64,000 nucleotides of DNA from Nitrososphaerota archaeon (GTDB lineage: Archaea; Thermoproteota; Nitrososphaeria; Nitrososphaerales; Nitrosopumilaceae), in NCBI GenBank assembly GCA_028867785.1, contig JAGWFS010000001.1:124001-188000 (forward strand). Reading direction: 5' to 3'. Below are positions 59,619 through 64,000 of this stretch, piece after piece; the first letter of the stretch is position 1, and every line of letters starts with the position of its first letter. The position numbers and the translations under genes were made by a program. The notes under the pieces are model-generated. The model saw only the letters and a list, made by a program, of their open reading frames with translations. It had not been told where the DNA came from and ran no database searches.

Positions 59619-61264
59619 TATTGTCCAAGTTTTGATTTGTGGACCTTGACGTCTTCTGCCTCCACTTTCTTGAATAGTGGGGAAGACTCCCCCAGTGTAT
59701 GACCCTGATTTATTGCAATATCAGACATTGAGCTCCACGGTTGTTCTGACACCTTACCTCTCAGGTTTAGTTGTGACCATATTTTTTGCGACGAATCGGG
59801 CAAGAAAGGATAAAGAGATATGGCAATAGAGCGCACGGCATTAACTGATATGAATATGCAGTTATTTGTCCCCCTGCCTCCCTTCCACGGCTCCTTTTTC
59901 TGAAAATACTGGTTAAAGTGGGCCGAAAACTCTAGTATTTTTTTGAGCGCACGGTCAAGGTTATTTTCTTCCATTAGCTGTGTCATCTCTCCTGCCAGAT
60001 TTTTTATCTTGTTCTGGGCCTCCTTGTCTGCAGCATCGAGATCATCCATGGAAGGAATTATTCCTCCTATAGTTTTCTTTGTAAAGCCAAGCGCCCTGTT
60101 GACAAAGTTTCCCACGTTTCCTATGAGTTCAGAATTTATTCTTGCGTAAAATTCATCCCAGTCAAAATTCAGATCATCCTGACTGTATGGCGTAATCAGG
60201 GTGAGATAGAACCGGAGATAATCTGCAGGATATATCTGCAGAAAATCTTTCAGGCCTATGTACCAGTTGCGGCTCTTTGAGATCTTCTTTGACTGCAGCA
60301 TCAGATGCCCCCTTGTCGGGATATAATCAGGAAGTTTGTACTCTTTTTTTATTCCAATCCTCATTGCTGGCAAAAACAGATAGTGGTGATACACAATGTC
60401 CTTACCAATAAAATGGTAAATGTCTGCAGAGTTCCAGAATTCCTTTCCGTCCACGCCCCTTTCGTCGAGGAACTTTAGTGCAGACGAAATGTATGCGAGG
60501 TGGTTGTCAAACCATCCGTAAAAGACCTGCCCCCTAGCGCCATCAAGCGGAATCGGTACTCCCCACTTGATGTCTCTCGTTATGTCCCAGTCCACAAGCC
60601 CGTCTTTTATCCAGTTCTGTACGTATTTTTTCACGTCTTTTTGCAGGTGAGAGTCTTCCTCCAGCCACTGGTTTAACTCGTTTACAAAGTTTGTCAGTTT
60701 GAAAAAGTAGTGCTTGGTTTTCTCTTTTGTCGGAGGATTCTTGCAGATTGAACATTTCGGATCCTCGATTTCCTGCGGCACACGCCCGCATTTTTCACAT
60801 AGATCAGAGTACTGGTCTTCTGCCTTGCAGTACGGGCATCTTCCTATCACGTACCTGTCGGGCAGAAATTTTTTATCAACCTTGCAGTAAAACTGGATTA
60901 TCTCCTGCTCGTATATGTGCCCGTTTGCCAGTAATTTTTTGAAGGTATCCTGCACAAAGGATATGTTTTCAGGCGAACTTGTCCTGTAAAAGAAATCAAA
61001 TCCTATTCCAAACGAAGTAAAATCCTCATAATCCCTCTTGTTCCAGATCTTCACATATTCCTCCGGGGTCTTTTTTTCTTTTTCTGCCTGGATTAGAATT
61101 GGTGTACCATAATCGTCTGATGCACACACATAGTATGCCTCAGTTCCCGTCGCTTTGAGAAACCTTGTCGTAATGTCGGCAGGCAAATAGGTGGAAGCAA
61201 CGTGCCCCAGGTGTATTTCCCCGTTGGCGTATGGTAATGCACTTGTAACAATTGCCCGTTTCAT
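59618..61264 (-). CDS. metG: Methionyl-tRNA synthetase
   Basis: 548 residues, class I. HLGH at 18-21 (EIHLGH) and the KMSKS equivalent KISKS (SKKISKSRNW) are present. Zinc-binding CPYC ... CEKCG and CSICK clusters lie near 145-180. The C-terminal tRNA-binding EMAP-like domain is absent, as in many archaea. ahcY lies 30 bases upstream on the same strand; both enzymes belong to methionine/SAM turnover. Confidence 0.97.
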   Translation of the reverse strand: MKRAIVTSALPYANGEIHLGHVASTYLPADITTRFLKATGTEAYYVCASDDYGTPILIQAEKEKKTPEEYVKIWNKRDYEDFTSFGIGFDFFYRTSSPENISFVQDTFKKLLANGHIYEQEIIQFYCKVDKKFLPDRYVIGRCPYCKAEDQYSDLCEKCGRVPQEIEDPKCSICKNPPTKEKTKHYFFKLTNFVNELNQWLEEDSHLQKDVKKYVQNWIKDGLVDWDITRDIKWGVPIPLDGARGQVFYGWFDNHLAYISSALKFLDERGVDGKEFWNSADIYHFIGKDIVYHHYLFLPAMRIGIKKEYKLPDYIPTRGHLMLQSKKISKSRNWYIGLKDFLQIYPADYLRFYLTLITPYSQDDLNFDWDEFYARINSELIGNVGNFVNRALGFTKKTIGGIIPSMDDLDAADKEAQNKIKNLAGEMTQLMEENNLDRALKKILEFSAHFNQYFQKKEPWKGGRGTNNCIFISVNAVRSIAISLYPFLPDSSQKIWSQLNLRGKVSEQPWSSMSDIAINQGHTLGESSPLFKKVEAEDVKVHKSKLGQ

Positions 61265-61294
61265 TATTTTGGTAGAGTTTGTGCGTGATTTAAG

Positions 61295-62536
61295 CTATGC
61301 CCAGCTTTGTGCGTATTTTATTTGTGCTGGAGTTGGCCTGTCAATTTTTACACTCATTGCAGCTAGGGCATCGATTGCAATTTGTTTGTCAATCTCTTCC
61401 GGAACCGTGATTACTCTTTTTCCAATCTTTTTGTGGTTTCTTGCAATATGTATCATGGAGAGCAATTGATTTGAAAACGATTGTGCCATAACTTCTGGAG
61501 GATGTCCCTCTGCTGCAACAAGATTTGCAATTCTCCCCTTTCCAATCAGATAAACACGTTTTCCGTTCTTTAGTAGGCATTCGTCAAGATTTGGGCGGAC
61601 TTCTCTTACGGATTTTGATTCGGTCAGTAAGAATTTTGCATCCACTTCAACATCAAAGTGCCCCACATTTCCAAGTACTGCACCATCCCTCATCTTCAAT
61701 ATGTGTTCCTTTCTTATCACTCCAGTCTGTCCTGTAGCAGTGATGAATATCTCCCCTATTTTTGCAGCCTCGTCAATTGGCATTACCTCATACCCATCCA
61801 TGTGAGCTTCAAGCGCACGTATTGGATCAATCTCGGTCACATACACTTTGGCTCCAAGTCCACTGGCTCTAGAGGCTACTCCCCTTCCAACCCATCCATA
61901 GCCTGCAACCACCACTCTTTTTCCTGCAAAAAGCAGATTCATCGATCTGAAATAACCATCAATTGTGCTCTGGCCAGTTCCATACCTGTTGTCAAACATG
62001 TGTTTTGTGTATGCATCATTTACTGCAATTACAGGATATTTGAGTTTCTTTTGTTTTGCAAGTGCCTTTAGTCTGATCACTCCGGTTGTGGTCTCTTCAG
62101 TTCCTCCAAGAATCTTCCATGAAGAAAATTCTTTTTTGCCGTGAATTTTGCTGTGACAGTCAGAGCCGTCATCTGTCAGTATTTGCGGTTTATGGCTGAG
62201 CATTTGCTCGATGCACTCGTCATATTCTTCTGGAGTCTGTCCCTCCCACGCATAAATGTGAACCCCGTTTTCTGCAAGAAATGCAGCAATGTCGTCTTGT
62301 GTTGAGAGAGGATTTGCACCACATACGCTGACGTCAGCTCCAAGTGTTCTTGCGCCCATTATCAGTACAGACGTCTCTTTTGTTATATGCAGGCACACTC
62401 CTAGTCGTATTCCCTTCAGGGGTTGTGATTTTTTTAGTCGTTCAATTGTATTAGTGAGAATCTTCATGTGATCCCTAGCCCATTCGTATGACATTTTTCC
62501 TTTTTCTGCAAGGCTGGGATCTTTTATCTGGCTCAT
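61295..62536 (-). CDS. ahcY: Adenosylhomocysteinase
   Basis: 413 residues from Met5 (62536), which gives the usual MSQIKDPSLAEKG start. Hydrolyses S-adenosylhomocysteine to adenosine and homocysteine. VAGYGWVGRGVASRASGLGA is the NAD-binding loop; CGANPLSTQDDIAAFL, YGTGQSTIDG and the C-terminal KIDRPTPAQIKYAQSW match. Removes the product inhibitor of methyltransferases such as UbiE. First gene of the ahcY-metG-MFS operon. Confidence 0.97.
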   Translation of the reverse strand: MSQIKDPSLAEKGKMSYEWARDHMKILTNTIERLKKSQPLKGIRLGVCLHITKETSVLIMGARTLGADVSVCGANPLSTQDDIAAFLAENGVHIYAWEGQTPEEYDECIEQMLSHKPQILTDDGSDCHSKIHGKKEFSSWKILGGTEETTTGVIRLKALAKQKKLKYPVIAVNDAYTKHMFDNRYGTGQSTIDGYFRSMNLLFAGKRVVVAGYGWVGRGVASRASGLGAKVYVTEIDPIRALEAHMDGYEVMPIDEAAKIGEIFITATGQTGVIRKEHILKMRDGAVLGNVGHFDVEVDAKFLLTESKSVREVRPNLDECLLKNGKRVYLIGKGRIANLVAAEGHPPEVMAQSFSNQLLSMIHIARNHKKIGKRVITVPEEIDKQIAIDALAAMSVKIDRPTPAQIKYAQSWA

Positions 62537-62613
62537 GTGAAATTTCAAATTTCAGGGATATAAAATGGTATCAAATGACAATCTAAATATTGGATCATCT
62601 TGGCTTTAAAAAC

Positions 62614-62916
62614 ATGACATGGAAAAAGGTTGCCGAGAAAAACGACGTCGCCCCCGGAAAGGGAAGAGAGTTTGTAGTCGATGGCAAAAAGATTGCAATA
62701 TTCAACCAGAATGGCTTTCATGCTCTTGATTCCATTTGCGTACATCAAGACGGCTCCCTTGCTCCAGGCAAGCTAGACGGTGACGTGGTGGAATGCCCCC
62801 TCCATTTTTGGCACTACAACATCAAGACAGGCGAGCTTTTGGACTATATCAAAGGAGTAAAGCTTCAAACATACAAAGTCGAAGTAAAAAACGACGGCGT
62901 CTACCTGGACCTGTGA
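62614..62916 (+). CDS. Rieske-type ferredoxin
   Basis: 100 residues from ATG 62614. The 2Fe-2S ligands are Cys42, His44, Cys61 and His64 (CVHQDG and CPLHFWH), complete Rieske motif. No membrane anchor, so a soluble NirD/BphF-type electron carrier. Partner oxygenase or reductase is not adjacent. Start chosen after an AT-rich leader (CTAAATATTGG). Divergent from ahcY. Confidence 0.92.
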   Translation: MTWKKVAEKNDVAPGKGREFVVDGKKIAIFNQNGFHALDSICVHQDGSLAPGKLDGDVVECPLHFWHYNIKTGELLDYIKGVKLQTYKVEVKNDGVYLDL

Positions 62917-62956
62917 TAAGTTTAATTCATTACGGCATCTCACTTTAGAAAGAGCG

Positions 62957-63745
62957 TTGAATCCGAACATACTAGACGAGATAACAAAAAAGGATTTCAA
63001 ATCAATACAGGACAAGATTGGCGCGTTTCTCATAGATGAGATCAGGGAACGAAGGGCTCAGGGAGTGATATTTGGCCTAAGCGGAGGAATAGACTCTGCA
63101 GTAATTGCCATGCTCTGCGCAAAATTTGTCAAAGAAAAATCCCTTGCACTGATACTGCCAAATTCCAAGATTACGCCCGAATCCGACACTGACGATGCGA
63201 TAAAAATTGTTGACAGCCTTCATCTAGAATACAAGTTGATTGACATTGGTTTTATCCACAAGGAATACTCAAAGTATATAGAACCAAATCCACTGGCATT
63301 TGGAAACCTGGGTGCAAGGATAAGATCGAACATGGTATACTATTACGCCAACGCAAGGAACTATCTGGTTCTTGGCTCAGGAGACAGGAGCGAGTTCATG
63401 ATAGGATATTTCACAAAATATGGAGACGGTGCGGCAGACCTTTTGCCAATAGCATCACTATACAAAACCCAGATTCGAGAGTTCGCAAGGTTTCTTGGCA
63501 TCCCATCAAACATAGTGTCAAAACCAAGCGGCCCCAGATTGTGGGAAGGGCACACTGCGGAGGGCGAGATTGGCATGACATACGAAGAGATAGATTCCAT
63601 ATTGCATTGCATGTTAGACAGGGGCCTTGCAATGGAAGACACTGCAAGGCTGACAGAGATACCAATCTCAGATGTGGACAAAATTTACCAGATGCATAAA
63701 AGAAGCGAGCACAAAAGAATAACACCCAAAGCATGTGCTCTTTAA
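62957..63745 (+). CDS. nadE: NH3-dependent NAD+ synthetase
   Basis: 262 residues, TTG start 62957. Ammonia-using amidation of nicotinate adenine dinucleotide. SGGIDS at 42-47 is the PP-loop; GDRSEFMIGYFTKYGDGAADLLPI, KPSGPRLWEGHTAEGEIG and the C-terminal KRSEHKRITPKACAL match the archaeal family. No glutaminase domain. Precedes cysS by 12 bases. Confidence 0.97.
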   Translation: MNPNILDEITKKDFKSIQDKIGAFLIDEIRERRAQGVIFGLSGGIDSAVIAMLCAKFVKEKSLALILPNSKITPESDTDDAIKIVDSLHLEYKLIDIGFIHKEYSKYIEPNPLAFGNLGARIRSNMVYYYANARNYLVLGSGDRSEFMIGYFTKYGDGAADLLPIASLYKTQIREFARFLGIPSNIVSKPSGPRLWEGHTAEGEIGMTYEEIDSILHCMLDRGLAMEDTARLTEIPISDVDKIYQMHKRSEHKRITPKACAL

Positions 63746-63757
63746 GATGATAGCGAT

Positions 63758-64000
63758 TTGAAAATTTTTGACACTCTTTCAGTGGCAGAAAAGGAACTAG
63801 ATACATCCGACAGAGTTCGGATCTACCTCTGCGGCGTTACCGTGTACGATGACAGCCACATAGGACATGCAAGAACAATCATAGTGTTTGACACGCTCAG
63901 GAGGTTTTTGGAGTTTCAGGGAATCAAGGTCAAGTTCATACAGAACTTTACTGATGTTGACGACAAGATAATAAACCGAGCAGTTTTGGAAAATGTCTCT
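63758..64000 (+). CDS. cysS: Cysteinyl-tRNA synthetase, N-terminal part
   Basis: Starts at TTG 63758 and runs off the window after 81 codons. [20 protein letters not shown] contains the HIGH motif and the invariant zinc-ligand Cys; [16 protein letters not shown] follows as in CysRS. Charges tRNA-Cys. Downstream of nadE, probably same operon. No KMSKS in the visible part because it lies beyond the edge. Confidence 0.95.
   Translation, partial: MKIFDTLSVAEKELDTSDRVRIYLCGVTVYDDSHIGHARTIIVFDTLRRFLEFQGIKVKFIQNFTDVDDKIINRAVLENVS

Noticed and set aside
1-64000. CRISPR arrays, IS elements and rRNA/tRNA genes
   Set aside because: No regularly spaced repeats, transposase-like proteins or conserved rRNA/tRNA signatures were found by reading.

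Overview
The window reads as chromosomal DNA of an ammonia-oxidising-type archaeon (Thaumarchaeota/Nitrososphaerota). The supporting genes are an ESCRT-III/Vps4-type cell-division (Cdv) cluster, TFB, archaeal ribosomal protein eL40, many single-domain Lrp/AsnC proteins, a PEFG-CTERM surface protein, a UT-type urea transporter, methylmalonyl-CoA mutase subunits with MeaB and epimerase (as used by the 3-hydroxypropionate/4-hydroxybutyrate cycle), and PhaC/PhaE. Many genes seem to start at or very near a promoter, with AT-rich TATA-like stretches 20-30 bases upstream and no clear Shine-Dalgarno. No amo, rRNA, tRNA, IS element or CRISPR array was seen. I did not assign a genus.

Layout. 0-7.8 kb: a secreted protein cut by the window edge, small zinc-finger and decayed genes, purD, a RelE-like ORF facing a winged-helix-like ORF, a membrane-anchored coiled-coil protein, a urea transporter, a SWIM protein and a metallophosphoesterase. 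7.8-12.2 kb: carA-carB, where carB carries a 20-bp frameshifting insertion near its 5' end. 12.4-14.1 kb: two exported proteins, one Ala/Gln-rich and repetitive, one with a PEFG-CTERM tail. 14.2-16.5 kb: a cdv operon with an additional uncharacterised coiled-coil gene. 16.7-20.5 kb: regulators and small proteins. 20.6-27.4 kb: ileS, sucCD and rpl40e. 27.4-30.5 kb: a tight operon phaE-phaC plus three unknown genes. 30.8-35.0 kb: a signalling island of two response regulators, a sensor kinase and two related DNA-binding-like proteins. 35.5-45.5 kb: an AT-rich accessory stretch with a UbiA/UbiC/UbiE-like trio, paralogue pairs, several decaying genes, a stomatin-like protein and a TFB with an anomalous 5' end. 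45.5-64 kb: mainly core metabolism (tpiA, ppdK, methylmalonyl-CoA genes, ilvC, metG, ahcY, nadE, cysS).

How it fits together. sucCD and the mutase/epimerase/MeaB genes interconvert succinate, succinyl-CoA and methylmalonyl-CoA. ppdK and tpiA belong to gluconeogenesis. carAB, purD, ilvC, nadE and ahcY are biosynthetic. phaE/phaC with a phasin-like gene 15 kb away point to carbon-storage granules. The accessory part holds related copies of the same modules (Lrp, stand-alone RAM domain, two-TM GYGGG protein, multi-TM protein), next to pseudogenes and intergenic long-stem hairpins. The most rewarding targets for follow-up are the PHA operon's unknown partners, the regulator island with palindromes at its promoters, the possible quinone cluster, the extra cdv gene and the disrupted 5' ends of carB and tfb.
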